A stretch of 64,000 bases of DNA, from NCBI RefSeq assembly GCF_037974355.1, contig NZ_CP150235.1, positions 3,038,001-3,102,000 on the forward strand, in the 5' to 3' direction. Of the stretch, positions 20,923 through 30,859 are shown one piece after another (position 1 is the first letter of the stretch; each line of letters begins with the position of its first letter). This DNA is from Paenibacillus sp. FSL R5-0517 (GTDB lineage Bacteria > Bacillota > Bacilli > Paenibacillales > Paenibacillaceae). The notes under the pieces are model-generated. The model had not been told where the DNA came from. It was given only the letters and a program-made list of their open reading frames with translations, and ran no database searches. A program made the position numbers and the translations under genes.

Positions 20923-21828
20923 ATGCGTTCCAACTACAAACAATTCATCCGAAACGTTCCGCTTCATCTTATGATTCTACCCGGACTGCTGATTATTATT
21001 GTATTCGGTTACATTCCGATGGCGGGGCTCTCTATTGCCTTTCAGGATTTCTCTCCCATTGCCGGATTCAAAAACATGAACTGGGTGGGGTGGGATAATT
21101 TCAGGTATCTGTTCGATCTGCCCGGTTTCTCGCAAGTTGTATGGAATACGGTGTTTATATCAACGATGAAAATTGTGTCCGGCTTGGTTATTCCGGTACT
21201 TGTAGCCTTATTACTCAACGAGGTTCGCAAGACAGGTTTCAAAAGAACGATTCAGACTGTAATTTATATGCCTCACTTTTTCTCTTGGGTTATTCTGGCG
21301 GGAATCATCGTGGATGTGTTATCTCCCAGCACAGGGATCGTTAATATGTTGCTAAAAGCCCTCGGAATTGACCCAATTCAATTCCTGGCCAGTAACGAGT
21401 GGTTTCCATACATACTTGTCATCACAGACCAATGGAAAGAATTCGGATTTGGTACGATTATCTATCTTGCTGCCCTCACGAATATTGATAAGTCACTCTA
21501 CGAGGCCTCTGTTATGGATGGAGCGGGAAGATGGAAACAGACATGGCATATCACACTGCCCGGCATTCGCCCGATCGTCATTTTGATGGTAACGCTTAGT
21601 CTGGGGAATGTACTCAACGGCGGTTTTGACCAAGTGTTCAACCTCTATAATCCATTGGTATACGAATCAGGAGATATTCTCGATACGATGATCTATCGGA
21701 TCGGATTGCAGGATGCACAGTATTCTGTATCCACAGCGTTGGGGCTGATCAAATCTGTCGTTTCGTTCATTTTTATCGGACTTGGTTATTTCTTGGCCTA
21801 TCGGTTCGCGAATTATCGGATATTCTAG
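20923..21828 (+). CDS. Sugar ABC transporter permease, LplB-like (CUT1)
   Basis: About 301 residues with six membrane segments. The EAA loop is EASVMDGAGRWKQTWHITLP. The N-terminal signature MILPGLLIIIVFGYIPMAGL is typical of LplB/YtcP-group importers for oligosaccharides. ATG 20923 has GGAGG eight bases upstream; TTG 20905 lies before this site. It is the first gene of a module with a second permease, a two-component pair and a solute-binding lipoprotein. No ATPase is encoded here, so a shared MsmX-type ATPase elsewhere is expected. A TATAAT sequence at 20894-20899 is probably too close to be its promoter. Confidence 0.9.
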   Translation: MRSNYKQFIRNVPLHLMILPGLLIIIVFGYIPMAGLSIAFQDFSPIAGFKNMNWVGWDNFRYLFDLPGFSQVVWNTVFISTMKIVSGLVIPVLVALLLNEVRKTGFKRTIQTVIYMPHFFSWVILAGIIVDVLSPSTGIVNMLLKALGIDPIQFLASNEWFPYILVITDQWKEFGFGTIIYLAALTNIDKSLYEASVMDGAGRWKQTWHITLPGIRPIVILMVTLSLGNVLNGGFDQVFNLYNPLVYESGDILDTMIYRIGLQDAQYSVSTALGLIKSVVSFIFIGLGYFLAYRFANYRIF

Positions 21829-21843
21829 AAAGGAGGCAGAGTC

Positions 21844-22734
21844 ATGCACCACGCTTCAAGAGCCTATCGGTGGTTCCTAGGGTTTAACTACGTCATCCTG
21901 ACGATTCTTGCCTTGTTATGCCTGTTCCCGATTGTGAATATATTAGCGATTTCATTTAGTTCAAGTGATGCGGTCAAAGCGGGGAGCGTCACATTCTGGC
22001 CTGTGGATTTTACATTGTCCTCCTATCAATACATTCTGGAAAATCAGCAATTCCTGAACTCATTCGGCACGAGCCTGCTACGTGTCATTCTGGGGGTTAC
22101 GACCAATCTGATCTTCACAATTCTGGTAGCTTATCCGCTCTCCAAAGAGGCTGCCAAATTCCGTTCAAGAACAGTCTATGCCTGGATATTCGTATTCACC
22201 ATGTTATTCAGTGGAGGATTGATCCCGGGTTACCTGGTGGTTAAGGAAGCGGGCTTGTTGGATTCCATCTGGGCTCTAATTTTGCCGGGTGCTGTTCCGA
22301 TCTTTAATGTACTTCTAATGCTTAATTTCTTCCGGGGATTGCCGAAGGAACTTGAAGAGGCCTCCTGGATGGATGGGGCAGGACATTTCCGCACGCTATG
22401 CAGCATCTATCTTCCTATTTCACTTCCCAGTATTGCGACCATCACGCTGTTCGCCATGGTGGGACACTGGAACGCCTGGTTCGATGGCATGATCTACATG
22501 AAAAGTCCGGAAGGTTATCCGCTTGCTACATATCTTCAGTCCATGTTACAGCAGGTGACGATGATTCAGAGCGAGATGATGACGCTGGAGGATGCGACAC
22601 TCTTAAGTCAGGTATCGGATAGAACTACCCAAGCTTCCCAGATCTTTTTGTCCGTTATTCCGATTCTACTTGTGTATCCGTTCCTGCAGCGATATTTCGT
22701 TCATGGGCTTGTAGTCGGAAGTGTAAAGGGATAA
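21844..22734 (+). CDS. Sugar ABC transporter permease, YtcP/LplC-like (CUT1)
   Basis: 296 residues with six membrane segments and the EAA loop EEASWMDGAGHFRTLCSIYLPI. The C-terminus FVHGLVVGSVKG matches the family's usual ending. It starts 15 bases after the first permease, with AGGAGG seven bases before ATG 21844, so the two are translated together and form the membrane channel of the importer. Confidence 0.92.
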   Translation: MHHASRAYRWFLGFNYVILTILALLCLFPIVNILAISFSSSDAVKAGSVTFWPVDFTLSSYQYILENQQFLNSFGTSLLRVILGVTTNLIFTILVAYPLSKEAAKFRSRTVYAWIFVFTMLFSGGLIPGYLVVKEAGLLDSIWALILPGAVPIFNVLLMLNFFRGLPKELEEASWMDGAGHFRTLCSIYLPISLPSIATITLFAMVGHWNAWFDGMIYMKSPEGYPLATYLQSMLQQVTMIQSEMMTLEDATLLSQVSDRTTQASQIFLSVIPILLVYPFLQRYFVHGLVVGSVKG

Positions 22735-22762
22735 GATCGGTAGGAGGAAAACCAATCGATTG

Positions 22763-22789
22763 AGGAGCCGATTTCTGGCTCCTTTTTTG
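22763..22789 (+). terminator. Intrinsic terminator/attenuator before sensor kinase
   Basis: AGGAGCC/GGCTCCT stem with a six-T tail. It lies inside the module and may lower expression of the kinase and regulator relative to the permeases. Confidence 0.7.
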
Positions 22790-22829
22790 CTATTGAGGTG
22801 AGAAGAAAGAGGAGAGGAGAGATGGAACA

Positions 22830-24576
22830 TTGAGATTCATTTGGGGGAGATGGAGAGAGTCATCCATTGTCGTCAAACTGATGATTGCTTTTATACTGGT
22901 CATTCTGCCCCTGTACGGGATAAGCATTATGATTACGCAACTCAGCTCCAAACAAATGCAGACGGAGGTGGAGAAGGCCCATGAGTCCAAATTGTACTTC
23001 TACCATAATCATCTGCAATTCGAATTGGAGCGGATGAGTGCGCTGGTTACCGAATTTTCATTTGATGAACCCATGTCCACGCTAAGTACAAGAGCTGCGA
23101 TTATGAGTAGCTATGAAATCACGTCCAGCCTGAACAACATTCACAATAAGTTGGGTCAGATCATGGTGACGAGTCCTTATATTAGTGATGTTGTGTATTA
23201 CGTTCCCGCTCTGCATAAACGAGTCAGTGCGGCGGACGGGATTCGGGATGTAGAGGATACCGAGTGGAAGAATCTGCTCGCGACAATGGGGAATCTGAAT
23301 GGCGAATTATCGCATTCCAATAACGTTCTCTATTTCCTGAAAAGTAATCCGTATAACATGAACCATGAGGAGCCACCCAATTTCATATTAGGAATACGCT
23401 TGTCTGCTGAAGAACTGAAACATCGTTTGCAGCAACTGTCGGAAACGGGTGAAAGTGAGATTACACTGAGTTTTGGTGAACACCATAATGTAGTCATCTC
23501 TTCTTCAGAGCAGGCAGCACCTGTAAAACCGATTCGAACAGTTCCGCCTGAACCGTCTCAGTCCATGCAAGTTACAAAGTTCCAATCTGATTCATATCTC
23601 TATTATTCTTTACACGATAAAGATCATTCGTTCACGCTGACGGCCACTATTCCGCAGGATGTGCTGAGCGCACCACTGGAACAATACAACGTATGGTTAT
23701 GGATGGTGACCTTCATGTCGGTTGTAATTATTATTGTCTTCTCTTTTTCGATCTATAGATCGATTCACCAACCTTTATCGTTGCTCATCCGAGGATTTAG
23801 AATGGCTGAACAGGGCCAGACAAGTGTATATATTCCTTCATCCAGAAGGGATGAATTCGGCTATTTGTACTCCCGATTCAACCATATGATAGAACGCTTA
23901 CATATTTTGATCGATGAGAATTATGTTGCGCGCATTCGAACAAGTGAGGCGGAACTCAAACATCTGCAATCCCAGATTCAACCTCACTTTCTATACAACA
24001 GTCTGTTCAGCATCAAGCAAATGGCTGAGGTGGAGAATGTGGAGCTCATTCAGGAATTCACCGACTACCTGGGTCAATATTTCAGGTATGTCTCGGGATT
24101 CTCATACGGAGGTATCGTTGAGGGCTGAGATTGACCATGCGCTGGTCTATGCATCCATTCAAAAAATCCGGTTTGGTTCGAGGATTCAATTGGAATTAGA
24201 GGATCTGGACGCAAGATACAGAGTCATTTCCGTTCCCAGAGTCATGATTCAGCCGATCGTAGAGAATGTGTTTGAGCATGCACTAGCCAAACGCAGCGAA
24301 GGAGGTATCCTACAGATCTCGTACCAAAAGGGCCTGGACAATCTGTCCATTCGCATTGAGGATGATGGGGATCAGTTAAGTCATGAAACATTGAATTATC
24401 TGCAATCTGCATTTGAGGAAACAGAGCGGAAACATGGAAACGAAGAGATAACCGGGCTCATCAATGTGAATCAGCGATTAAGAATCAAATTCGGGGCTGG
24501 TTATGGTCTTACAGCGCAGCGAAGTGAGCTCGGTGGGTTGTGCATTATAGTGAAGATTCCATGGGAGGGGGAGTAA
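22830..24576 (+). pseudogene. YesM-type sensor histidine kinase, frameshifted
   Basis: The first frame (TTG 22830, after a GAGGAGAGGAG site) gives 432 residues. There is a membrane segment at about 14-34, an extracellular sensor, a second membrane segment near residue 290, HAMP, and the phosphoacceptor motif QIQPHFLYNSL (His386). It ends at TGA 24126. The rest of the kinase continues in the +1 frame to 24576, with the N-box QPIVENVFEHAL and the GLINVNQRLRIKFG motif of the ATPase domain. Removing one G in the GGAGG run at 24108-24112 joins YFRYVSGFSYG to VSLRAEIDHALVY. Sensor and ATPase are thus split, and without repair the kinase is inactive. It may be a recent mutation or a sequencing error. 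Confidence 0.85.
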
Positions 24577-24580
24577 CGTC

Positions 24581-26260
24581 ATGCAGAGAATGCTCATAGT
24601 AGATGATGAACCCGTTATTCTGGACGGACTGTATGCGTTTTTTCAAAAAGCAAATCTTCAGGACATGGAGATAATCAAGGCATACTCGGCCTATGAAGCT
24701 ATCGATTGGCTGAACTTGGTAAAGGTTGATATTGTACTCAGTGATATCTGTATGCCTGGCATGGACGGCATGGAATTAATTGAACAGATTATGGATCGGT
24801 GGCCACGATGCAAAGTCCTCTTGCTGACAGGTCATAACGAATTTGATTATGCACACCAAGCTATTCGGAATCCTTGCGTTGTTGATTACCTGTTAAAGAC
24901 AGAGGGCATGAATCACATTCGGGATGCGGTAGAACGGGCATTAACACAAATCTCCGAAGAGAATGATTTTCGCTACCAAGCTGCATGGTTTCGGAGTAAA
25001 TTGCCACGAGCGCTGCCCCAGTTACAGCGTCAATTGCTGCTAGATGTGCTTAAGCGAACGGAAAGCCATGATATCATTTCACTTCAGGAAGAACTTGATG
25101 CTGTACAGCTACCTTTCGAATCCGATCAACTCGTTATTCCAGTAATCATCCGGGTAGAAGAATGGAACAACTATCAGTCCCAGGCCGATCGCAGCTTAAT
25201 CCGCTATGCCGTTGCCAATGTTGCAGAGGAACTGCTGCAGGACAAGGCCAAGGTGAAGGCAATTGATCTGGACACTCAGGTCATCGCTTGCTTTATTCAA
25301 TCGCAGGGGGGGCATCCGCCCCACGTATCTAATACTGAAGGGGAGCGGGGAAGTCAGCTGGATAACTGGCAACAAACTCTTCGTTTTGTCTATGGCACAC
25401 TGGAGTCTGTGCAGCAATCCTGTGCGGACTGTTTGAACCTGTCCGTATCCATCATGGTTAGTGAGCAGGCGGTAGAATGGAACAGGGTTAATCAGGCTAT
25501 TGCGCAGTTGCGTCTATCGATTCATGAGAGTCCGGGGCTGGGGATGGAGAAGCTGTTGCGTGTCAAAATCCAGGATAAATTGCCTTACACTCCTAGCATG
25601 ATGAATCAACAGGGTGTCGTAGTTCTGCATCTGGAGCACATCAAACAGCGAATAACAGCAGGTGACCGGGAGTGGATGGAGTCCTTCCATAAATGGACCG
25701 AGGCTGCGAAGAAAGGACTTCAAGATCCGTTCTTTCGAATGAAAACCTATACTGGCGCAGCCAATGTGTTCATTGAAGTCCTACACGAATTAGGACTGTA
25801 TGAATCGGCAATGGAAGAGATAGCGCTGTCCCGAATGCTGCATTTTGACATCCATACCGCATGGTCCGAACTGGTTATCTTTTATCAATCTGCATACGAA
25901 TGGATGATCTCCAAACGAAGCAATGCTCGTCTGAATGACCAATCACAGATTCTGATCACGATCCATCATTATATCAAGCACCATCTGGAGGACGACCTCT
26001 CACTCACACGGATCGCACAGGAAGTCTCTCTTAACCCTTCTTATCTGTCACGCTGGTACAAACGGATTACAGGCAAAGGCATATCCGACTACATCCATGA
26101 CCTTAGAGTGGAGCGAAGCAAAGAGTTGCTTCTGGGTTCGACCTGTAAGATGCATGAAATATCTGCGAGGGTTGGGTTTAGCGATCAGCATTATTTTTAT
26201 CGTTTCTTCAAAAAAGCGACAGGCTGCACCCCTCAAGAGTATCGGGATCAGAAAAGTTAG
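24581..26260 (+). CDS. YesN-type response regulator, receiver plus AraC DNA-binding domain
   Basis: 559 residues. The N-terminal receiver has the acidic pair in LIVDDEP, phosphorylated Asp55 in DIVLSDICMPGMDG, threonine in LLLTGHNEF and lysine in LLKTEG. A long central linker follows. The C-terminal AraC/XylS double helix-turn-helix (about 455-555) carries VSLNPSYLSRWYKRITGKG and VGFSDQHYFYRFFKKATG. It starts five bases after the kinase frame with a GGAGGGGGAG site. It should activate the flanking transporter genes in response to sugar, but its partner kinase is frameshifted, so phosphorylation is in doubt. Confidence 0.92.
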   Translation: MQRMLIVDDEPVILDGLYAFFQKANLQDMEIIKAYSAYEAIDWLNLVKVDIVLSDICMPGMDGMELIEQIMDRWPRCKVLLLTGHNEFDYAHQAIRNPCVVDYLLKTEGMNHIRDAVERALTQISEENDFRYQAAWFRSKLPRALPQLQRQLLLDVLKRTESHDIISLQEELDAVQLPFESDQLVIPVIIRVEEWNNYQSQADRSLIRYAVANVAEELLQDKAKVKAIDLDTQVIACFIQSQGGHPPHVSNTEGERGSQLDNWQQTLRFVYGTLESVQQSCADCLNLSVSIMVSEQAVEWNRVNQAIAQLRLSIHESPGLGMEKLLRVKIQDKLPYTPSMMNQQGVVVLHLEHIKQRITAGDREWMESFHKWTEAAKKGLQDPFFRMKTYTGAANVFIEVLHELGLYESAMEEIALSRMLHFDIHTAWSELVIFYQSAYEWMISKRSNARLNDQSQILITIHHYIKHHLEDDLSLTRIAQEVSLNPSYLSRWYKRITGKGISDYIHDLRVERSKELLLGSTCKMHEISARVGFSDQHYFYRFFKKATGCTPQEYRDQKS

Positions 26261-26316
26261 AGGATTTCTCAAAGGGTAAATCAAAGATACTAGATGTAAA
26301 CGGGGTACACTCGAAG

Positions 26317-26330
26317 TGATAGCGCTTCCT
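26317..26330 (+). promoter_or_regulatory. cre site before solute-binding protein gene
   Basis: TGATAGCGCTTCCT matches the 14-base CcpA consensus at all but one position. It lies 50 bases before the start codon, so CcpA-dependent glucose repression of the binding protein is inferred. Confidence 0.7.
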
Positions 26331-26379
26331 TTGTAATATAAAATTATACCTCACGGGAGGAGAAAAAAGGGGGATTCGC

Positions 26380-28023
26380 ATGAATATATCATTCAAGAAG
26401 TTTTCATTATTAACATTAACCATGGTACTAGCCACCACACTTGCAGCCTGTTCGTCCGGTGCGGGAAGTGCCGAGAATGAAGCTGAGCCAAACACACAGC
26501 AGGATGCGGGAGGACCACTTACGAAATACGACCCACCCATTAAATTAACTTCTACCATGAATGAAACGGGGAAAGAATCGCTAGCCGAAGGAGATACACA
26601 CGCCAATAACATCTGGACCAGAGGGTATAAGGATGAACTCGGTATTGATGTATCGTACGAATGGATTGTTCCGGATGCCAATTATAACGATAAGATGAAT
26701 GTTACGCTCGCGAGTGGTGATCTGCCGGATGTACTGAAAGTGAGCGCTGTGCAATTCGAACAACTGCATGAAGCGGGAATGCTGGAGGATCTGACCGAAG
26801 TATATGACAAGTATGCATCTGAACTGGTGAAGGAGTTCATGTCTGCTGAAGATGGAGCAGGTTTGAAGCCGGTAACCAAGGATGGAAAAATATACGCCAT
26901 GGTTAGCTTCCCAGGTTCGTTGGATTCCTCGGATATGATCTGGATTCGTCAGGATTGGCTGAAAAAGGTTGGGCTTGAGGCACCTAAAACCATGCAGGAT
27001 GTCATCCAAATTGCGGAAGCCTTTACCTTCGAAGATCCAGACGGAAATGGCAAAGATGATACGTACGGCATTGCCTTAAACAAGGATTTACCTATCAACG
27101 CGTTCTTGCTCGGCTATCATGGTTATCTCGAAACCTGGATTAAGGATGCTTCAGGTCAAGTCGTGAATGGAACGATCCAACCGGAAGTGAAAGAAGGATT
27201 GCGTGAGCTCCAGACTCTGTATCAGAAGGGCGTTCTTGATCCCGAATTTGGCGTTAAAGATTTTGCTAAAATGATGGAGGATGTGAATGCTGGCAAGTCA
27301 GGCATGTTCTTCCTGCCACAATGGGCACCTTTCCAGGTTAGCAGTATGATTAAGAAAGACAAGAACATCGACTGGATGCCTTACCCGGTTCAATCGATTG
27401 ATGATCAGCCAGCAAAAACACAGAACCATCTTAGTCTGGGCGGCATATTTGCTGTTCGCAAAGGTTACGAGCATCCCGAAGCGTTAATTAAATTGCTCAA
27501 TTTCCAGGCTGAAAAAATGTTTGGTGAGTCTGCGCAGGAAGAACGGGCTGCTTACTTAAATGGACTGACAGGTCTTGGTTTTCATAATGCGACGGTTTCT
27601 AACCTGCCAGCCAACAAAAATGTGAAGGCGCAGGACGAAGTGGAGCAGGCGCTTCAAACAGGAGATACGTCCGGATTGGAACTCGAAGCGAAGCTGTTCT
27701 ATGATGATATTATGGATTATCGGAATGGTAATCTCGACAAGTGGCATATGGAGCGGATATTTGGCCCAGAGAGTTCGCAAGGTGTGATTAAATATTATCG
27801 GGATAATGACCTGATTGTCATGAATGAATTCATCTATGCACCAACGAGAACAATGAATACCAAGCAAGCTACGCTGGATAAATTGAGAGCCGAGACGTTC
27901 CTGAAAATCATCTATGGTAACCTGTCGATTGACGAGTTCGATAACTTTGTTGCCAATTGGAAGAAACTCGGCGGTGATGAGATTACACAGGAAGTGAATG
28001 AAACAATCGCTGCTAATCAATAA
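26380..28023 (+). CDS. Extracellular sugar-binding lipoprotein of ABC importer
   Basis: 547 residues. The lipoprotein signal ends at LATTLAACSSG, so the mature protein is tethered at the cysteine on the outer face of the membrane. The size and pattern (LTSTMNETG, MNVTLASGDLPDVLKVS) fit LplA-group binding proteins of the two upstream permeases. A GGGAGGAG site precedes ATG 26380. It has its own promoter region with a cre site, and a terminator follows, so it can be expressed more strongly than the permeases. The oligosaccharide bound is unknown; nearby arabinan enzymes make arabino-oligosaccharides one possibility. Confidence 0.9.
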   Translation: MNISFKKFSLLTLTMVLATTLAACSSGAGSAENEAEPNTQQDAGGPLTKYDPPIKLTSTMNETGKESLAEGDTHANNIWTRGYKDELGIDVSYEWIVPDANYNDKMNVTLASGDLPDVLKVSAVQFEQLHEAGMLEDLTEVYDKYASELVKEFMSAEDGAGLKPVTKDGKIYAMVSFPGSLDSSDMIWIRQDWLKKVGLEAPKTMQDVIQIAEAFTFEDPDGNGKDDTYGIALNKDLPINAFLLGYHGYLETWIKDASGQVVNGTIQPEVKEGLRELQTLYQKGVLDPEFGVKDFAKMMEDVNAGKSGMFFLPQWAPFQVSSMIKKDKNIDWMPYPVQSIDDQPAKTQNHLSLGGIFAVRKGYEHPEALIKLLNFQAEKMFGESAQEERAAYLNGLTGLGFHNATVSNLPANKNVKAQDEVEQALQTGDTSGLELEAKLFYDDIMDYRNGNLDKWHMERIFGPESSQGVIKYYRDNDLIVMNEFIYAPTRTMNTKQATLDKLRAETFLKIIYGNLSIDEFDNFVANWKKLGGDEITQEVNETIAANQ

Positions 28024-28060
28024 AGGATTAATTGTTATAATCCAAGAATGAAAAATGAGA

Positions 28061-28096
28061 AAATGGTGCTCTCCTAAAGGGAGCACCATTTTTTTC
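28061..28096. terminator. Strong bidirectional terminator
   Basis: AATGGTGCTC/GAGCACCATT stem with T-runs on the + strand and, from an A-rich left flank, on the minus strand. Confidence 0.85.
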
Positions 28097-28104
28097 GGGT
28101 CTGA

Positions 28105-28365
28105 TTATCTGCGTTTCAATAACAGAACTCCACTGATGGCTGATGTTTTCTGGCGGTATACCACTTTGAATCCAATATCGTTGTCCAACAAACAGTTTAA
28201 TGCATTGATCAATAATGCCCCGGGAACTAATGTAAATGTACACGGAGCGGTGTTTCCAATCACACGTACGCTTTGAATTCTGCGCGCAGAACCAGGCACG
28301 AGCGGATTTCTGGACCAATAGATTAACACCAGATCTGGTTGTCGAACAGCATTGACACGAGCCAT
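28105..28365 (-). CDS. Small conserved-looking protein of unknown function
   Basis: 86 residues from ATG 28365, which has AAGAG nine bases upstream; ATG 28374 in the same frame would sit directly on that site. The sequence begins MARVNAVRQPDLVLIYWSRN and ends with a basic KRR tail. It has no signal peptide or membrane segment. I do not recognise it. It is convergent with the binding-protein gene and shares its terminator. The absence of an opposing gene and balanced composition favour a real gene. Confidence 0.55.
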   Translation of the reverse strand: MARVNAVRQPDLVLIYWSRNPLVPGSARRIQSVRVIGNTAPCTFTLVPGALLINALNCLLDNDIGFKVVYRQKTSAISGVLLLKRR

Positions 28366-28460
28366 ACTAATCATCTCTTTTCTATTAAAGGTTCTTAATA
28401 GTAGATGAAAAGTAGAGGAAAAGGTGCTAGACAGAAGTCATGCTGTTCAATAAATAGACT

Positions 28461-28589
28461 CTACTTATTCGTAGAATGCTGTTTCGATGGTAACTTGTCT
28501 CCAGGTGTTCCCTTGCCATTGTTTTTATTGTGACGCGCTTTTTCGGCATTTTCATTAACTTTCTTCACAAAATCTTGCGTGCTTTCCAT
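28461..28589 (-). CDS. 42-residue hydrophilic protein, unknown (possibly spore-related)
   Basis: Reading ATG 28589 to TAG 28461 gives MESTQDFVKKVNENAEKARH, followed by an NKNNGKGTPGDK region and KQHSTNK at the end. GGAAGGAG lies 12 bases upstream. It is short, highly charged, rich in Asn/Lys and without hydrophobic segments, in the style of minor small spore proteins, but it matches no family I can name. Confidence 0.55.
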   Translation of the reverse strand: MESTQDFVKKVNENAEKARHNKNNGKGTPGDKLPSKQHSTNK

Positions 28590-28700
28590 TAAAAATTACA
28601 GCTCCTTCCACAAGCAAAATGGGTATCCGATTCTTAATATAACCACTGGAAAGTGATTTTATTTTGGGGACAACGCTTAATTTAATTTTGATTCAAACAA

Positions 28701-28759
28701 TCCCACGTTAGGTGGGACATACTGGACATGGGAAGTATAGCCGTCTAAACTAGATAGAC
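28701..28759. promoter_or_regulatory. Two inverted repeats upstream of TrmB-like gene
   Basis: TCCCAC-n5-GTGGGA (28701-28717) and GTCTA-n7-TAGAC (28743-28759) precede the regulator. Either could be an operator; this is inference only. Confidence 0.35.
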
Positions 28760-28793
28760 CAGACATAATAAGAAGGGATGCGCCGATCCAAAT

Positions 28794-29546
28794 ATGTTGC
28801 AGAAATTCGGTTTTACACAATATGAGAGCCAGGTATACGAGGCTATATTTGCACAAGATGAACCGCTTGATGCCACATCCATTGTTAATTACTCGAACGT
28901 TCCCAAAGCCAAAATATATGAAGTGCTTAATCGACTGATCGACAAGGGAACGGTGCTGACCACGATGGATGGAAAGAAAAAATTATATATGGCCGTAGAT
29001 ATTCAGTCCGTTATTCATAAGATCAAGGCAGATTTTGATAAAGATATCGAGGAACTGAAGAGTTACAAAATCAAACGTACATTCACGGATGAACATATCT
29101 GGACGTTAAAAGATGAATCATCCATTGGATCAAACATTGAACAACTTATCGAGGAAGCGGAATCATCAATTCTTTTCCTGGCATGGAATGAGCGAATGGA
29201 GAAATATCGTGAACTGCTGGAGCAGAAGGAAAGGCAGGGAGTGTACGTTGAAGTGTTAGCCGTAGGGGGAATGGAGACCTCCTTAACGCGTAAATACTCG
29301 TTGATTCCATTACTTGACGCGCCGGAGCCATCACAACTGCTCATTGTGGATCATGCTTATCTGTTGTTTGCCGGTGTGGAACACGATTCATGGCGAGCCA
29401 TCAAGACGATGTCCAAACCGATTGTTAAAGCCATGACTGATTATTTCTACCATGATGTTGCCCTTACTCAAATTACAAAAAAATATGGTGACCAACTGTT
29501 GCAGGATGCTGAAATCGAGCGATTGCTCACCAGGTTGATCTATTAA
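28794..29546 (+). CDS. TrmB-family transcriptional regulator
   Basis: 250 residues. The N-terminal winged helix (KFGFTQYESQVYEAIFAQDE, then NVPKAKIYEVLNRLIDKG, residues 3-55) is followed by a TrmB-type/phospholipase D-like C-terminal domain (ESSILFLAWNERMEKYRELL). Family members sense sugars or other small ligands. ATG 28794 has an AGAAGGGA site at an unusually long distance (about 14 bases). A terminator separates it from an MFS exporter downstream, which it may control. Confidence 0.8.
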   Translation: MLQKFGFTQYESQVYEAIFAQDEPLDATSIVNYSNVPKAKIYEVLNRLIDKGTVLTTMDGKKKLYMAVDIQSVIHKIKADFDKDIEELKSYKIKRTFTDEHIWTLKDESSIGSNIEQLIEEAESSILFLAWNERMEKYRELLEQKERQGVYVEVLAVGGMETSLTRKYSLIPLLDAPEPSQLLIVDHAYLLFAGVEHDSWRAIKTMSKPIVKAMTDYFYHDVALTQITKKYGDQLLQDAEIERLLTRLIY

Positions 29547-29573
29547 ACTATTCTCCAAGAGAATAGTTTTTTT
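29545..29573 (+). terminator. Intrinsic terminator after TrmB-like gene
   Basis: AAACTATTCTC/GAGAATAGTTT stem with seven T. Confidence 0.85.
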
Positions 29574-29669
29574 GTTATAACTTTATTTGAAAAAACAATG
29601 AAAATAACTATTGAAACTTTCATTCCTATGAGTTACTATCGTAGTTGTAACTTTTGAGGAGGATTCAAC

Positions 29670-30833
29670 ATGAATAAGAAAGTATATGTGCTTGCTATCG
29701 CAGCATTTGTGGTCGGAACCGTTGAACTGATCTTGGGCGGCATTCTGGACCTGATTGCTACGGATCTTCATCTATCCCTGGCTAAGGCCGGATATTTAAT
29801 TTCTAGTTTCTCACTTGTCTATGCGTTATCTGCGCCGATTTTATTAAATATGACGGCTAGATTCGAGCGTAAAAAGGTATATATGTGTACGCTATTTGTA
29901 TTTCTGATCAGTAATCTCATCTCTGCGTTCAGCACCAGCTTCTACATGCTGATGGCGGGTAGAGCTCTCGGAGCCGCGACGGGTTCACTTATTTTTGTGC
30001 TCTCCCTGACGCTTGCAGCGCGCATTGTGGAACCACAGTATAAAGGACGCGCGGTGGGGACCATTACCATGGGAGGCAGTGCCTCACTTATCCTTGGTGT
30101 ACCACTCGGTATTTTTGTAGGAAACTTGGCTGGCTGGCGTGAAGTGTTTATGTTGATTGCCATACTGACCGCAGTGGTTATGGTAGCTATCTGGATTGCG
30201 ATGGATCGAGTGCAGCCGATTCCTGCTGTATCCCTGAAGAAACAGCTTACAGCGCTGTGGAATCCGAAAATGTTGGCAATCCATGCGACGACTTTGCTTG
30301 TACTTGCGGGTCATTTGACTTTATATGCGTATTTTACACCATTTCTGCAAGAAACCCTGGGTGCCAGCGCAACGATGGTTACCTTTATCTATATGATGTT
30401 TGGGATCGCTGCTGTTGCAGGTGGAGGCATTGGGGGCATGTTATCGGATCGTCTGCATCCTGCTAAAGCGATCGTCATTGTTCTGATTCCCTTTATCGTG
30501 AGTATGGCTATCATCCCGTTTAGTGTTCAATTGCCTTTGATTGCCTTCTTGATATTGTTAAGCATCTGGAGTGCACTGAGCTGGACGGTTACACCTGTAC
30601 AGAATAGTCTGATTATCAAAACGTCACCGGAAACAGCTGAAACACTAATCAGCACCAATTCCGGTATAGCACATGCAGGTATTGCACTCGGTACCTATAT
30701 CGGTGGCATGGTGATCGATCATTCATCGATTCTGCACACCGGATGGGTCGGCTCTGTACTCATTTTGCTTGGTTTGGTGTCTGCCATCTACGCCATTAGC
30801 GTGAAGGAAAAAACCATTCAGGCGGTTGCTTAG
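29670..30833 (+). CDS. MFS exporter, DHA1 (AraJ/NepI-like)
   Basis: 387 residues with 12 hydrophobic segments. Motif A-like sequence lies between helices 2 and 3 (TARFERKKVYM), and GSASLILGVPLGIFVGNLAGWR is the helix-5 motif C region of exporters. GAGGAGG precedes ATG 29670. It probably exports sugars, nucleosides or drugs by proton antiport; the substrate is not clear. It is a single gene with a terminator after it. Confidence 0.88.
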   Translation: MNKKVYVLAIAAFVVGTVELILGGILDLIATDLHLSLAKAGYLISSFSLVYALSAPILLNMTARFERKKVYMCTLFVFLISNLISAFSTSFYMLMAGRALGAATGSLIFVLSLTLAARIVEPQYKGRAVGTITMGGSASLILGVPLGIFVGNLAGWREVFMLIAILTAVVMVAIWIAMDRVQPIPAVSLKKQLTALWNPKMLAIHATTLLVLAGHLTLYAYFTPFLQETLGASATMVTFIYMMFGIAAVAGGGIGGMLSDRLHPAKAIVIVLIPFIVSMAIIPFSVQLPLIAFLILLSIWSALSWTVTPVQNSLIIKTSPETAETLISTNSGIAHAGIALGTYIGGMVIDHSSILHTGWVGSVLILLGLVSAIYAISVKEKTIQAVA

Positions 30834-30859
30834 AATAAAGAACTTAGACAAAAAATTTG

